Assembly: GCF_040712315.1 (NCBI RefSeq)
Contig: NC_134020.1
Location: forward strand, 9,121,936-9,185,935
Length of the DNA stretch: 64,000 nt
Reading direction: 5' to 3'
From: Castanea sativa
Taxonomy: Eukaryota; Streptophyta; Magnoliopsida; Fagales; Fagaceae
Shown: positions 1 through 13,382 of the stretch, piece by piece
Numbering within the stretch: the first letter of the stretch is position 1
Layout of the letters: the number at the start of each line of letters is the position of its first letter
Translations under genes and position numbers: made by a program
The notes under the pieces: model-generated
The model's input: the letters and a program-made list of their open reading frames with translations, nothing else
What the model was told of the DNA's origin: nothing
Database searches by the model: none

Positions 1-970
1 TCACATGAGCTTTGATTCAAATGATATTTGCTTACCATGCCCACCGCAAAATAGATATTTAGCCTAGTATTTAGCATAGCATAAAGACTTCCTATTAGTA
101 TAGTATTAGGAACCGTCTTAATATGCTCTTCCTTTTATATGTCTTAGGACCACAGTCCTATATAAAGGAACTTCAAACTTAAAAGGAAAGAATCTTTTCT
201 TGAAGTATTACATGATATACTTAGCTAGAATCTAATCTATTTAAGCAGTTTGAGATAGACTCAATATCCTAATTTCTGAATTTTAACAAAGTTAAATTCT
301 TAGGATAACTAGTCTTTCCCAAGTACTTTATATCAATCTGGATTAGACAACAAAAACTCTATTGATGACAATAACTCTACATCATTCTAAATGATTACAA
401 TGTCATCAACATACATTAAGAAATTTATTATTCTATATATAGCTTTATACTCATAAGGTCTTTTAATACTTGATCAAAAATCAAACAATTTGATTTCTCG
501 ATCAAAAAAGATATAAGCAACTTGCATTCTAAACATTACTGTTTCTTTGCTATGTACAAGTCTAGTTACATCATATAGATGTATTTCTCAAGATTGCTAC
601 TAAAAGAAGCTTTCTTGATATCCATTGCCATATTTCATCCAAATAAAATATAATGGATAAGAGAATCTAGATAGAGTCAAACTTGACTATTGGTGAAAAA
701 ATCATTTCATAGTCGAACCATTTCTATTTGAATAAATCTTTTCGCCACTAGTCTTGACTTTGAAGGTTTGCACATTCATTTCTATCAATCTCATTTTTAT
801 TGTAGACCTATTTGAGAACAATAGGCTTAATGCCACTAGGCGCCTCTACAAGTTCTAGACTTTAAATAGAATCTAATTCTATTTACATAACGTTGATCCA
901 GTAAGCCATATTCATATCATCTATTGCCTCTACGTAGTTACAAGGATCAAATTCATATCCTTGTGGAATG
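1..970 (-). pseudogene. Copia reverse transcriptase remnant
   Basis: Minus-strand translation near 700-930 reads as a broken Copia RT N-terminus, with recognisable pieces such as LVEAPSGIKPI followed by a stop. The catalytic box reads LMYVDDIV at about 398-421, giving the YVDD motif of Copia RT. Many stops and frame changes separate the recognisable pieces, so it cannot encode an enzyme. The RT continues off the left edge. Confidence 0.75.
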
Positions 971-1151
971 ACTTCAAAAGTTTATCCCAAAAGAATGAAT
1001 TTACTTGATAATTGATAATCCTCCCACTACGATATTGTACCAGTGTACTAGCTATATATATAGAATAATGCCTTATGGTGTATCTAATACAACCATCTCA
1101 TTTCTAAATGTATTTTATAGTTGTCTTACAACAAATTCTAACATTTGTCTT

Positions 1152-1343
1152 CTAGATCAATCTACAATTTTCTTTAAGATTATTCGCATAGTCATCATCA
1201 AGAACTTTGCATTCGTACTTTACGAACATCTTATACTCTTTATGACTACCAAAACAATCTTTTACAATTCCTTTTGGATACCCAACATAAACACACATTT
1301 TTCTACCTTTTGATTTCAATTTGTTAGACTTCCTTTCTAGCAC
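1152..1343 (-). pseudogene. Copia integrase C-terminal fragment
   Basis: A 63-residue open stretch on the minus strand contains KMCVYVGYPKGIVKDCF, matching the conserved C-terminal integrase region of plant Copia elements (…CLFVGYPKGT…). It lies upstream of the RT remnant in the element's direction, as expected for Copia. Stops flank it on both sides. It is a fossil, not a gene. Confidence 0.7.
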
Positions 1344-2914
1344 AAGTGCTAGACATTTCCAAAAGTGAAAGTATCATATACTAGGTTTTCACCCAATCCA
1401 CAATTTGACAAATGTCCTTGGAACAAACTTTTGAAATCAACTTTAGAAAATGTATAATAATTATTAGAGTATATCTCCAAAAGAAATAAGAAATGGAAAT
1501 ACTAATCATGCACATTACTATTTCTAAAAGAGTCTTATACCTCCTTTATGTATGCTATGACTTAAGGAAGTCATTGATACTATATTCCTTTACAACAAAG
1601 TAACCCTAGATCATATTATCCTCTAAATGGAATTCATAGATTGGGAATATAACAAGATAATGGTTGTAAAAGCCCATCTTTCACCAATCTTGAATACCAT
1701 TTAGATTAATAAGATCTAGACATAAGTGCCAAAACATACAATACCAAAGGATGGAAACTTTCTCTTTGAAAAGTAAAACATGTAAATTTCCATCTAGAAA
1801 ATAATCATGGACAAAGCTTAGCTTTACCAAAACAAAAACACTTTCTTTTGGTCATACTTTTGAGTCTAATTCCCTTTTGGAAACTACTAGGGCAACTAGC
1901 TTGCCCAACTGTTTGGTATTTTAATTCATCTTCTTACCACCTTTTCCTTTCGGTCTAGGCTAAAAATTTGAATTAAATCATATTGATCCTAGCCTTAGCT
2001 TTTAGGATGTCTTTCGTTGCGTAGAACTCACCCATCAATTCAGATAATATAAAAAAAAATTTATTTATTTTCAAAACAATCTGAATTGACCAAATGATTC
2101 TAACAAGGACTTGTGGATCATATCCATATGAGATTAACATTTAATCTCTACATCCAAGAATTCCAATTCAATTTATTTAAATAAAATATTTTCATAAAAT
2201 GATATATAATTGGAACTCATTAAGCTTTTCTTGGCACTCAATATGACTTATATTGAATTTCGTCTAGTAGCACAATATTTCATACCAAAACATCTCATTT
2301 AGACTTAATATTAAGTCTAAGTCTAGTACTAACTCTTGCATCTCATGTTGTAGCACAATTGAGATAGAAGCCAATGAAACATTATAGCATTTCAATGGAG
2401 ACTATGATCATATCATAAGCTATCTTCCATTAATGCATCATGCATAGGAAATCATGACAATGCTGAATCGAAACATAAATATGTACTTCAGCTCCTTTAA
2501 GCACCATGTCCAAAATTATTTCTTAGTTAATATGATTCACTTAAAATAGTAGCTAGAGAACAAAACTATGACAACTTTATTTTGAGACTATGAACATAAT
2601 TACAGGGACATTATATTTCGCATCCATAACCATATAGTATGGAACCCGAGAAACATACAATACTAGGTGCAACGACAACCTAATCCCGCAATTAATATTC
2701 CTCAGTATAGAGTGAATACCAATCACTATGATCAGGCAAGAATTATTTTCATTATTAACTCTTACCAAACAAAAATAATTTGCCGCTTGTCCTTTAGTCT
2801 CTAAGTAATAATGACATAGCTTTGAAGGGAGGTTAACATTACACTTAGTCTAGTGTACACCATTGCCTAGAATCATGTGTAGCCACATTTCATCCCCTTA
2901 ACATGCTTATTATG

Positions 2915-3385
2915 TAGTGCCATGATACAAAACACCCTCTGCATGGAATGCAAAGCTCGAGGCTAAGATAAGATGTTTGATCAAACTACTATAAACCAAG
3001 AAATTCATTCTTGTAGTACCATGAAATAAATACTCTCCACATGGAATGCTAAGCTCGAAGCAAAGACAAAGTATATATTTCACACTAATATGAACCAACA
3101 ATGGAGGTCGTGAGATCCAACCCTTGTATCTCTCTCCCACTATAAATTTTAAAACAAGTGGATTGTCATGAAATCCTTGTGATCTAATCACAATTTTAAC
3201 CCTACACATCAAATGTGTTTAATTGTTTAAATTCAATGTGATGTAACTAAGTCACGTCACAATAGTGTAACGAACATTCACGCAATCACAAAGAAGTTTA
3301 ACCTTGTAATCCGTGAAATAAATACCCTCTGCATGGAATGCAAGACTCGAAATCAAGACAAGGTATCTATTCACATTACAATAAA
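2915..3385. repeat. Three diverged dispersed copies of a ~60-bp motif
   Basis: Segments beginning near 2921, 3020 and 3311 share the pattern CATGRWAYAAAWACYCTC followed by CATGGAATGC and a CTCGA box. They lie in the non-coding part of Copia copy 1. Spacing is irregular (about 100 and 290 bp), so this is not a regular tandem array. Their role is unknown. Confidence 0.5.
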
Positions 3386-3859
3386 CTTAACAAAAGGGTT
3401 ATTGCAACACTCCCACTCGTTATTTGGGTTTTTCTTAAATAATTGTGATCCCATCACAACTAATAACCTTGCACTTGTTGAAGACTCGTATCTCATTAGA
3501 ATCACTAACTAAAATGGAAGTCCTAAACTATTTAGGATTCCTTAAACACTAATGAATCAAAAATTAGTTATATAGAACTCCATCCTTAATTTACTAAATA
3601 AAGTATTCTAATCTCATTAGAAACTATATAACTTTAATTAGAATTTTAATCTCATTAAAAACCTCTAATTAAAATAAATTAAGGGCTTTCAATCATAAAA
3701 CAATTCTAATCTCATTAGAATGTTTCTTAAAAGACAAGTCCCAAACTATTTAGGACTAAGAGTTCCATTTAACTAATATCTTTGATCTCATTAGGTCTTT
3801 TAGTTAGAAACATGTGTAATCTAATCACACATAGCCCTACTCTTTATACATGTAAAAAA

Positions 3860-4025
3860 TAGGTGTCAGAATTTTTGGCTACTCATTCTGGAGACTCGCC
3901 CAGTCTCGAGACCCCAGTCACGAGTATTGGCTACTCATTTTGGCAACTCGACCAATCACGAGTTCATCCAGAAGCTCTCGCGACTCACTCACGACTCATC
4001 ACGCGACTCGCCAGTCGCGAAAATG
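3860..4025. repeat. CpG-rich cluster of ACTCG / GCGACT motifs
   Basis: In an otherwise AT-rich region this ~165-bp block holds many short ACTCG, CTCGCGACT and CAGTCGCGA words, several of them partly palindromic. It sits about 330 bp inside the 5' LTR of Copia copy 1, in the presumed leader. It may be a cluster of regulatory motifs belonging to the element, but the function is not shown. Confidence 0.45.
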
Positions 4026-4337
4026 CCCAGAAACAGCCATTTTTCTTTTAACCGTTTTTGACGTTTCCAAAGAACAAAACACATTCTTAATGATCAAAAA
4101 TGATGAGATCAAGATTAAAACTTGAATTTCATTGATGTTAAAGTGTTAAAATTCAATTTTACATGGTTAAAATCAAACTTAAACAACATCATAACATCCA
4201 AATCAATTTTAATCAAACAATAGTTTCAAAACTAAAATATGCAGAAAAATGACTACATAATCTTCACAACTATGAAAATAGTTTTCTTGAAATCTAAAAC
4301 TCACTAAACATGTTATACAGATTTTAAAATGAAGACC

Positions 4338-4349
4338 GCTCTGATACCA
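4338..4349 (-). other. Primer-binding site of Copia copy 1
   Basis: The minus strand reads TGGTATCAGAGC two bases inside the LTR. This is the usual complement of the initiator-methionine tRNA 3' end used as a primer by many plant LTR elements. It fixes the element's orientation: the LTR at 4352-5727 is its 5' LTR. Confidence 0.85.
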
Positions 4350-4351
4350 AT

Positions 4352-5727
4352 TGTTGGAAAATCACATGTTTGTATCGCATACAAAACATACACAGGGGAA
4401 ATTTAATGGATCTACTTCATACACAATCGATAACATGCACTATGTAAGTTTTTGAATTTAAGAACAAGAGAGTGTACCTAAGAGCGGTGAATTTCAAAAC
4501 CGAAGATCAAAATCACTTGGGAACACTTTCAATCTTCACTCCAATTCCACTAACGCCAAAGATGTGTGGTCTCTCAATCAGTTTACTAAGGGAGAATGTC
4601 AAAGTGTCTAACACTTCTTACACCACTTGGCAATAGTGTTCTTCCAATTCTCTCTACAGAAAATTTTGTATGTTTCTCCCTTTGTATCTAACTGATTATC
4701 TAATTGGGCTGGCCTTTTGGGCCTTTCCAATTGGGCTTAAGTGTGTGGCTTGAAGTGGGACCAAAAGGGACCAATAAGACACTAGCTCCAATGGGCCTTG
4801 GGTTTTTCTGTTAACTCTTGACAAGTCCAAAGTTACCATTAATTATATTTAATACCACTATATAAATATAGTTGCACTCTAGGCCTTATTTATAAATTAT
4901 ATCCCAAGACTTTATTGTACATGCAACCCCATCATAAAATATTTGTAGTAACACAAAGTCATGAATGTAGACTGCCATTTTGTAAATTACTACATCTTAT
5001 CCTTGAGTACCCGGTTTAATCTTTTAAGTTATTCATTATATATTTATGAAATCCAATTTCATAAACATATACTTTAGTAATTCCTTACTAAAGTGGTTAG
5101 GCCTAACTCTCTGAATAACAAACCCATTAAACTTATCTCAAGAGAATATTTTGTATCTCCGTTAAGAGACTATGAATTCCATCTTGAGAATATATGTTCC
5201 ATCAACACTAAATGTGGTTGCCCAACATACTGAGGTTTTGACCGTAACTATAGATCTCACTCCTGATATATCAAAGCAACCTACACCTCATGATCAAGTT
5301 CATTATTCTCGCAGGATTAAGAGTTCATGCAAATATAAGTCGTGAGATTTATTATTTATTTGACAGTCGTTAGGAGAATAATAAATCTCACAGCGGTCTA
5401 GTTCAATATGTCTTAACTCTTAAAACATATCAACATACCAACTAGAAGTGTCCACTTCCATGATCAAGACAAATCATTTTAGTTGATATGTTATAGTCTT
5501 CACAGATGAAACGCCTAATTTCATCACCGACTACGTACTACATTTTGAGTTTACAAGGAACTTGTGATTTACATCTTCTGTGACTAAATCACATAAATCA
5601 CATACAATGCATCTCATGGACTAAGATAATGTCCGATTAGTTCATTTATAAATAGTCTTATATAATTAGAGAATTTAATTATTTATGAGATACCAATAAA
5701 TTGGATTTTAGGGCATAAACCCCAACA
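4352..5727 (-). repeat. 5' LTR of Copia copy 1 (1376 bp)
   Basis: The plus strand starts TGTTGGAAAATC and ends ACCCCAACA, so the element has TG…CA ends on its own strand. It is the same family as the solo LTR at 8928-10308 (opposite orientation) and the LTR at 14501-15898. It abuts Gypsy gag at 5728, so the element interrupted that older insertion. Confidence 0.9.
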
Positions 5728-7093
5728 GTTATGCCTTATGCCATATTTTGTGCTTAGATTTATGTTTTTACTAGTGGTACTTCTCCCCATGAGGAAATTG
5801 TTCAGGAAGTTGCTCTTTTGAAAGGACAAGTGTCAGAATTGATGTGCATGGTGCAACAACTGGTTGTAGGAGGAGGACTGAACTCCTCTAGTCATAGTCA
5901 GGGAGGTCCCCAAATTGAGAATGAAAATCAGCCTCAAGCAGTACAGGAACAGGGCCACAATGTACCGCCCTAGGGCAACAACCAGGAAACGAATCTTTCT
6001 AAAGACAAGAACCCCGAATTTGGGTATGGCCAAGTCAAGAGCCAAGTGGAAACTCTAGCGGAAAAGCTTCGTATTATAAAGGGCTCTAGTGTCTATGGGA
6101 GCGTTGATCTAGACAGTCTGACCAACTTCCCTCAAGTTATTATGCCTCCCAAGTTCAAGGCACTAGAGTTTATTAAGTATGATGGTATAGGAGACCCTTG
6201 CACGCACTTGCACATGTTCTGTAGGAAGATGGTTCCCTTTAGAGATAATCATCCTTTTCTTTGCCAGATTTTCCCTAATAGTTTGACTGGCCCCGCGGCC
6301 ACCTGCTATGCGAGATTGGAAAAGACTTCTAGTTGGAGGGAAATGGCTAACTCTTTCCTAGAATGCTACAAGCTCATCAACGAGATAGCTCCTGACCACA
6401 CAGTTCTTCAAAGAACAGAATAGAATAGTGGGGAATCCTTCCGAGAGTATGCCCAAAGGTGGCGTGAGCTAGCCGTACAAGTGCAACCCCCTATGATGGA
6501 AAACGAGATGATCAAATGGTTCATCGACTACCTCAAGGCTCCTTACTACAAGAAGATGATCAGTACCCAAGTCACTCATTTTGCTAGCCTCATCCCTATT
6601 GGAGAGCACATTGACGAGGGTATTAGGAGCAAGAAGATCATGGATGCCGAGTCCTTGAGTTCCATGGTTGAACAACAAGTCAAGAAAATGACCGACCGTA
6701 AGACTAAGGAAGTTGATGTGCATATGGTTGACAACGCGTCAAAAAGGCCTAGGGGTGTTGCTCCCGCCTATGCTACCCCAGCTTCTAGGCCTTATCAGCA
6801 ATAGGCTCAGTCTACCCAAGCACCTAACTGAGCCTTTAATCAGAGGGGGAGACCAGAACTACCTCATTTCCCTAGAAGGGAAAACCGGAAGTACACTCCG
6901 TTTGACTGTAAAGTGCTCCGAGCACAAGTGTAGAGTCTGGCCAAACGTAGTATCATCTGGATTGAAAGGAAAATTGTGTGAAGAGGTGTCTATATGGCAG
7001 CCAGCTTGTGTCCTCCAACCATCCAGTCAAGAGCCAGCTACAACACTATATCAATTGGGCCGAGGAAAGATTAGGACGAATATCTGCTAAAAC
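5728..7093 (+). pseudogene. Ty3/Gypsy gag remnant (outer, oldest element)
   Basis: One reading frame (phase of 5770) runs from the Copia LTR to about 6880. It encodes a retrotransposon gag core with the box PPKFKALEFIKYDG, a CRKM motif and a FREYAQRW segment, as in plant Gypsy gag proteins. The N-terminus is cut off by the Copia LTR. Four in-frame stops break it: 5971, 6421, 6802 and 6829. From about 6900 to 7093 I cannot recognise the product. The C-terminal side is interrupted by the next Gypsy element at 7094. A Tat-like affiliation is possible but uncertain. Confidence 0.8.
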
Positions 7094-7869
7094 TGATGAG
7101 AATCAACAAGCATTTAAGGATCCATTGCATGTTCTAGTTGGGCCTATTACAAGAGCAAGATCCAAGAAGATCAAAAAAGCACTTAATGGGATGATTCAAG
7201 AGATTTGGCCTGATTCTAACGCAGGACATTCCAAGCTCGGCCCAAAGAAAGATGAAGGCATAATAAATTTAATCCAAGCTACTGAGGGCTGATCTGGCTT
7301 AATTGGGCATGATTTATGGCGTGGATTATTGACTGATTGACTTTCCAGCTCTATATCAGTTAATAGAGATTTTTTTCCTATTTTGGAGCTACTATTTCAG
7401 ACCAAATCTACCTGAATTTAGGGCTTTTACTATTTAGAACGTTTTTTTAGCTATTTTCCTATTTTGGATCTACTAATTTCAGGCCAAATCAACTTTTATT
7501 TAGGATTTTATTATTTAGAACGTTTTTTTTATATTTTCTATTTTTTAGTCATGTCTTATAAATAGCATGCACTCATTGTAATAGAGGATTATTGAATAAA
7601 AATAAAAAAAAGGTGAGGCTTTGCTCTTCTTTTAGTTCTTCGGGAACTGTGAACTTATCAGGGATTCTTGTGGCGTTCAAACTTTATACCTTCTGTTTGT
7701 GATTTAATTATAATCATTGGGTCAAGGTCTGTTACTTATACTTTTGGTTCGCATTTCACTTATAAACGCTGGGTCAGGGTTCTATCAAAATTTGAATTTT
7801 AGCTTTCCTAGGTAAATATTCCAATGTTATTTTTTGGGTCTTAAAGCTTGTCGATTGAGGTTCACATCA
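7094..7869 (+). repeat. 5' LTR of the inner Gypsy element
   Basis: It begins TGATGAGAATCAAC and ends TTCACATCA, and matches 13383-14153 throughout. Its first ~200 bp look like coding sequence (…GPITRARSKK…) because the 3' copy carries the end of pol. In this 5' copy that open stretch is not a separate gene. Confidence 0.9.
7557..7565 (+). promoter_or_regulatory. LTR TATA box
   Basis: TATAAATAG is conserved in both LTRs (also at 13842-13850). About 35 bp downstream comes TTGAATAAAAA, a plausible polyadenylation signal. This is the usual promoter plus poly(A) arrangement of an LTR. Activity is inferred only. Confidence 0.6.
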
Positions 7870-7871
7870 TT

Positions 7872-7883
7872 AGGTATCAGAGC
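7872..7883 (+). other. Primer-binding site of the inner Gypsy element
   Basis: AGGTATCAGAGC lies two bases after the 5' LTR and differs by one base from the initiator-methionine tRNA complement TGGTATCAGAGC. Confidence 0.75.
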
Positions 7884-8927
7884 ACAGGTTCCAAAATCAG
7901 TTTTCTATCCCTTTATCTTTTGTTTCCTGTTATCGTCCTTTCTTCTTCCTTTTGTGTTATTTATTCATCGTTCTTATTTTTTGATGTGAACTAGGTTAAA
8001 ATTGTGCACCCAGCTCCAAAAAAAAAAAAAGTGAAAAAAAAGAGACTTCAGAAAAGAAATAGAAAACTGAAAAAAAAATATTGTTTGTAGTTTCAGTTCT
8101 CTTAGACCAAAATATTGTTTTCTTTTGTCCTCTTCCTTTGATTTAGTGTTTCTGTCATATTTTCTTGCCATTGGTATTTTTTTAAATACTACAAGTTGAA
8201 TTTTTTGATCAAGTTTATTAGTTTAATGCAAGTGAAAAAGGGAAGCTACGAGTGGAAAAAGGCAAGAGAGTATGAGACTAATATCGAGAAAAAGCCAATT
8301 TAAGAGTGAAACATGAGTAGGAGTGACATAATTTGAGTGCAAATATGTGAGGGAGTGTTGTGAGAAATTATTTCTAACATTTCTCTGTAGTTTCAAAAGC
8401 ATGTCTTCCAGGGGCGAAACATCAAATAGGGAAGGAGGGGAGGAGTCGTCCATCATGTTGCAGGCTATGCAACAACAATTTGAACGCATGAACCTGGTGT
8501 TTAATGAGATTCGGGATCGGATGGATAGGCAAGACACTGTTATTGCCACCTTGTGTAAGGAGCGTCCCCAAAGAGGTCCTAATGCTAGAAGGCAAGAAAG
8601 GCGTGCGTGCATGGATGATTTTGATGACTACTAGGATGAGTTTGAAGATGAAGAAGATCAAGCTTCATTGAACAATGAGGGCAGGTTTGTGCCAAAGGGA
8701 GAAAGGCATGGTAGAGGTTTTCGAAGAGATCCAAGATGCCAAGATGGGATGGACAGAAACCTAGGAAACATAAAAATGAAGATACCATTGTTCCAAGGGA
8801 AAAAAAATCCAGAAAGCATACTTAGAGTGGGAGAAGAAGGTGGAGTTAATCTTTGAGTGCCATAACTACTCCGAGGAGAAAAGGTAAAACTAGATGTCAT
8901 TGAGTTTACTAACTATACTATTATATG

Positions 8928-10308
8928 TGTTGGGGTTTATGCCCTAAAATCCAATTTATTGGCATGTCATAAATAATTAAATTGTTTAATTATATGAGAC
9001 TATTTATAAATGAACTAATGGGACATTATCTTAGTCCATGAGATGCATTGTATGTGATTTAGTCACAGAAGATGTAAATCACAAGTTCCTTGTAAACTCA
9101 AAATGTAGTTCGTAGTCGGTGATGAAATTGGACGTTTCATCTGCGAAGACTATAACATATTAATTAAGATGATTTGTCTTGATCATGGAAGTGGAGACTT
9201 CTAGTTGATATGTTGATATGTTTTAAGAGTTAAGACATATTGAGCTGGACCACTGTGAGATTTATTATTATTCCAATGACTGTCAAATGAATAATAAACT
9301 CACGACTTATATTTGCACGAACTCTTAATCCTGAGAGAATAATGGACTTGATCATGAGGTGTAGGTTGCTTTGATATATCAAGAGTGAGATCTATAGTTA
9401 CGGTCAAAACCTCAGTATGTTGGGCAACCACATTTAGTGTTGATGGAACATATATTCTCAAGATGGAATTCATAGTCTCTTAACAGAGATACAAAATATT
9501 CCCTTGAGATAAGTTTAATGGGTTTGTTATTCAGAGAGTTAGGCCTAACTACTTTAGTAAGGAGTTACTAAAGTATATGTTTATGGAATTCGATTTCATA
9601 AATATATAATGAATAACTTAGAGGATTAAACCGGGTACTCAAGGATAAGATATAGTAATTTACAAAGTGGCAGTCTACATTCATGACTTTGTGTTACTAT
9701 AAATATTTTATGAAAGGGTTGCATGTACAATAAAGTCTTGGGATATACTTTATAAATAAGGCCTAGAGAGCAACTATATTTATATAGTCGTATTAAATAT
9801 AGTTAACGATAATTTTGGACTTGTCAAGAGTTGACAGAAAAGCCCGAGACCCATTGGAGCTAGTGTTTTATTGGTCCTTTTTGGTCCCACTCCAAGCCAC
9901 ATACTTAAGCCCGATTGGAAAAGCCTAAAAGGCCAGCCCAATTAGATAATCAGTTAGATACAAAGGGAGAAACATAAAGGGAGAAACATACAGAATTTAT
10001 GTAGAGAGAATTGGAAGAACATTATTGCCAAGTTGTGTAAGAAGTGTTAGACATTTTTTGACATTCTCCCTTAGTAAACTGATTGAGAGACCACACATCT
10101 TGGGCATTAGTGGAATTGGAGTGAAGATTAAAAGTGTTCCCAAGTGCTTCTGATCTTCGGTTTTGAAATTCATCGCTCCAAGGTACACTCTCTTGTTCTT
10201 AAATTCTAAAACTTACATAGTGCATGTTATCAATTGTGTATGAAGTAGATCCGTTAAATTTCCGCTGCGTATGTTTTGTATGCGATACAAATGCTTGATT
10301 TTCCAAAA
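8928..10308 (+). mobile_element. Solo Copia LTR inserted in Gypsy gag
   Basis: It starts TGTTGGGGTTTATGCC and ends TTTTCCAAAA (the terminal CA has mutated to AA). It is flanked by perfect ATATG duplications (8923-8927 and 10309-10313). Length is 1381 bp and it is the same family as the LTR at 4352-5727. Removing it with one ATATG restores the gag frame across the junction (…TIIWWDQLV…). No internal region is present, so it arose by LTR-LTR recombination. Confidence 0.93.
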
Positions 10309-13300
10309 ATATGGTGGGATCAACTTGTGATAAACAGAAGGAGAAACCATGAGAGACATATTGAGACTTGGGAGGAAATAAAGGCCATCATGAGGAGGCA
10401 GTTTGTTCTTAGTCACTACTATAGGGACTTGTATCAGAAATTACAAAGTTTTACTCAAGGCTATAGGAGCGTGGATGACTACCACATGGAGATGGAGATT
10501 GCCATGATTCGGGCAAATGTGGAGGAGTATAGAGAAGCTACCATGGCAAGGTTTCTGAATGGGCTGAATCTGGACATTGCCAACATGGTGGAGTTGCAGC
10601 ATTATGTGGAGTTGGAGGACATGGTGCACATGGCAATAAAGGTGGAATGACAGCTTAAAAGGAAAGGAACTCGGTCATTTCAAAATCCAGGCTCCTCTGC
10701 TTCATGGAGATCAAATGGAAGGAATGACAAAGGGGTTGTTTTCAACTCCAAAACCAAACCTCCAAAAAGGAGATATGAAGCTCCCAGTGTCAACAAAGGT
10801 AAAAATGAATCCCAAACTGGTAATCGTGATATTAAGTGTTTTCGTTGTTTGGGAGTAGGTCATATAGCTTCACAATGCCCAAATAAGAGGACCATGATCA
10901 CACGTATTGATGAAAAGGTGGAAACTGAAAGCGAGGGAGATGATGACCAGATTCCATCACTTGAGGATGCCTGTGACGATGATGTGGAGTATCCAGTAGA
11001 GGGTGAGTCACTTGTGGCAAGGCATGCTTTAAGTGCCCAAGTCAAAGAGGATGACATAGAACAACAAAGGGAGAACATTGTTCATACTAGATGTCACATC
11101 AACAACAAGGTATGTAGTATGATTATAGATGGGGGAAGCTGTACTAATGTGGCTAGCACTACTTTAGTTGAAAAATTGAATTTACCTACCTTGAAACACC
11201 CTAGACCATATAAGTTGCAGTGGTTGAATGACTGTGGAGAGGTTAAGGTAAATAAGCAAGCACTGGTTTCTTTTTCAATTGGAAGGTACAAGGATGAAGT
11301 ACTTTGTGATGTTGTTCCAATGCATGCAGGTCACATTTTATTAGGCAAGCCATGGCAATTTGACAGGAAGGTCAATCATGACGAGTTCAAGAATAGGCAT
11401 TCTTTTGTAAAAGATAATAAAACCATTACTCTTGTACCGTTGACTCCAAGAAAAGTGTATGAAGATCAAATGAAATTGAAAAGAAAGAATGACTTGAAGA
11501 AAATTTGTGAGATTGAGAGTTCAAAAAAATATGATGAGATAGAGAGTGAAAGAAAAAAAGAGAGTAACAAAAAAGAGAGTGAAAACATAACAAAGAGTGA
11601 AAAGACAATTGAGGGTGGAAAAAATGAGAGAAAAACAAAGAAACAAGGAAGTTTTTATGCTAAGGTGAGTGATGTCAAGAGTGCTTTTATACAAACCAGC
11701 CTATATTTGTACTCTTGTACAATGAGGTGTGTTTTAATACTAACGAACTTGATGAATCTTTGCCTAGTGTTGTTGTCTCTTTGTTGCAACAATATGAGGA
11801 TGTGTTTCCTAACGATGTTCCTAGTGGATTGCCATCTATTAGAGGAATAGAGCATCAAATTGATTTTATGCCAGGTGCAACAATTCCTAACCGACTAGCC
11901 TATAGGAGTAATCCAGAGGAGACAAAGAGACTTCAAAGGCAAGTTGAGGAGTTGTTGACCAAAGGACATGTGAGAGAGAGCATGAGTCCGTGCGCGGTGC
12001 CGGTGCTGCATGTGCCTAAAAATGATGGAACTTGGGGAATGTGTGTTGATTTCAGGGCTATCAACAACATTACGGTAAAGAATAGACATCCCATCCCTAA
12101 GCTAGATGACATGTTGGATGAATTTCACGGATCATGTGTTTTCACAAAAATTGATTTGAAAAGTGGGTATCATCAAATTAGGATGAAAGAGGGCAATGAA
12201 TGGAAAACTACCTTTAAAACTAAATATGGATTGTATGAGTGGTTGGTAATGCCTTTTTGGTCTAACTAATGCACCAAGTACATTCATGAGATTAATGAAC
12301 TGTGCATTGCGTGCGTTTATAGGCAGATTTGTTGTGGTCTATTTTGATGATATATTGGTGTATAGCAAGAACTTAGATGAGCATATTGATCATTTACATT
12401 GTGTGCTTGCTGTTTTGAGAAAAGAAAAACTATATGCCAATTTAGAGAAATGTTCCTTTTGCATGGACAAAGTCGTATTTCTTGGTTATGTTATTAGCGC
12501 AAAGGAATTGAGGTGGATGAGGAAAAGGTGAAGGCTATTAAAGGAATGGCCCACACCTAAGTCAATCACTGAGGTAAGAAGTTTTCATGGTTTGGCTAGT
12601 TTTTATTGCGGATTTTTCAAAGATTTAAGTACACTAGACGCACCACTCACTGAAATTGTTAAAAAATCTATGGGTTTTAAATGGGGTAGTGAGCAAGATC
12701 GTGCATTTATTGAAATTAAAGAAAGGTTACGTGGTGCTCCTTTATTAGCATTACCTGATTTTTCTAAAACTTTTGAGATTGAGTGTGATGCCTCAAGAAT
12801 AGGTATTTGAGCTATTTTGATACAGGAGAAGCAGCCAATGGCCTATTTTAGTGAAAAGCTAAATGGGGTAGCTTTAAACTACCCAACATATGACAAGGAG
12901 CTTTATGCATTGGCGAGAGCATTGGAGACTTGGCAACATTACCTTTTGTTAAAAGAATTTGTCATATGTACTGACCATGAGTCCTTAAAGCACCTAAAGG
13001 GACAATTTAATGAAATGACTAGTTTGGATGGTCAAAAGAAGGCTGAGATGGTGAAAAAACTTCATGAAACTGTACGACAACATGTAGACAAGAAAAATGA
13101 GCAATATGCGACCAAAGCCAAGAGTCGTCGACAAGTCCTCTTTGAACCGGGTGATTGGGTTTGGGTGCATATGAGAAAAGAAAGATTTCCAGCCTGTAGG
13201 CAGTCTAAGCTACATCCTAGAGGGGATGGTCCATTTCAAGTCCTTGAGAGAATCAATGATAATGCATACAAGTTGGATCTTCTAGGTAAGTGTATCATTA

Positions 13301-13368
13301 GTGCTACATTTAATGTTTTTGATCTTTCTCCTTTTGATGTAGGTGATGATTCGAGGACAAATCCTTTT

Positions 13369-13382
13369 GAAGAGAGGAGGAA
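13369..13382 (+). other. Polypurine tract of the inner Gypsy element
   Basis: GAAGAGAGGAGGAA lies immediately before the 3' LTR start TGATGAG. It is the expected second-strand priming site and lies within the pol reading frame. Confidence 0.8.

Larger units (their letters stand above)
1..4351 (-). mobile_element. Internal region of a decayed Ty1/Copia retrotransposon (copy 1), continuing beyond the left window edge
   Basis: Read on the minus strand from the LTR at 4352-5727 leftwards, this stretch has a primer-binding site beside the LTR, then eroded AT-rich sequence, an integrase C-terminal fragment near 1152-1343 and reverse transcriptase from about 970 to the window edge. That is the Copia order (integrase before RT). 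No open frame of useful length survives. Most of 1400-4330 is too eroded to translate and may include non-coding leader sequence. The 3' LTR lies outside the window. Confidence 0.8.

Noticed and set aside
6978..7292. Possible 104-residue gene with GPITRARSKK
   Set aside because: From 7094 on it is the start of the 5' LTR, which carries a copy of the pol C-terminus; upstream codons belong to the older gag remnant.
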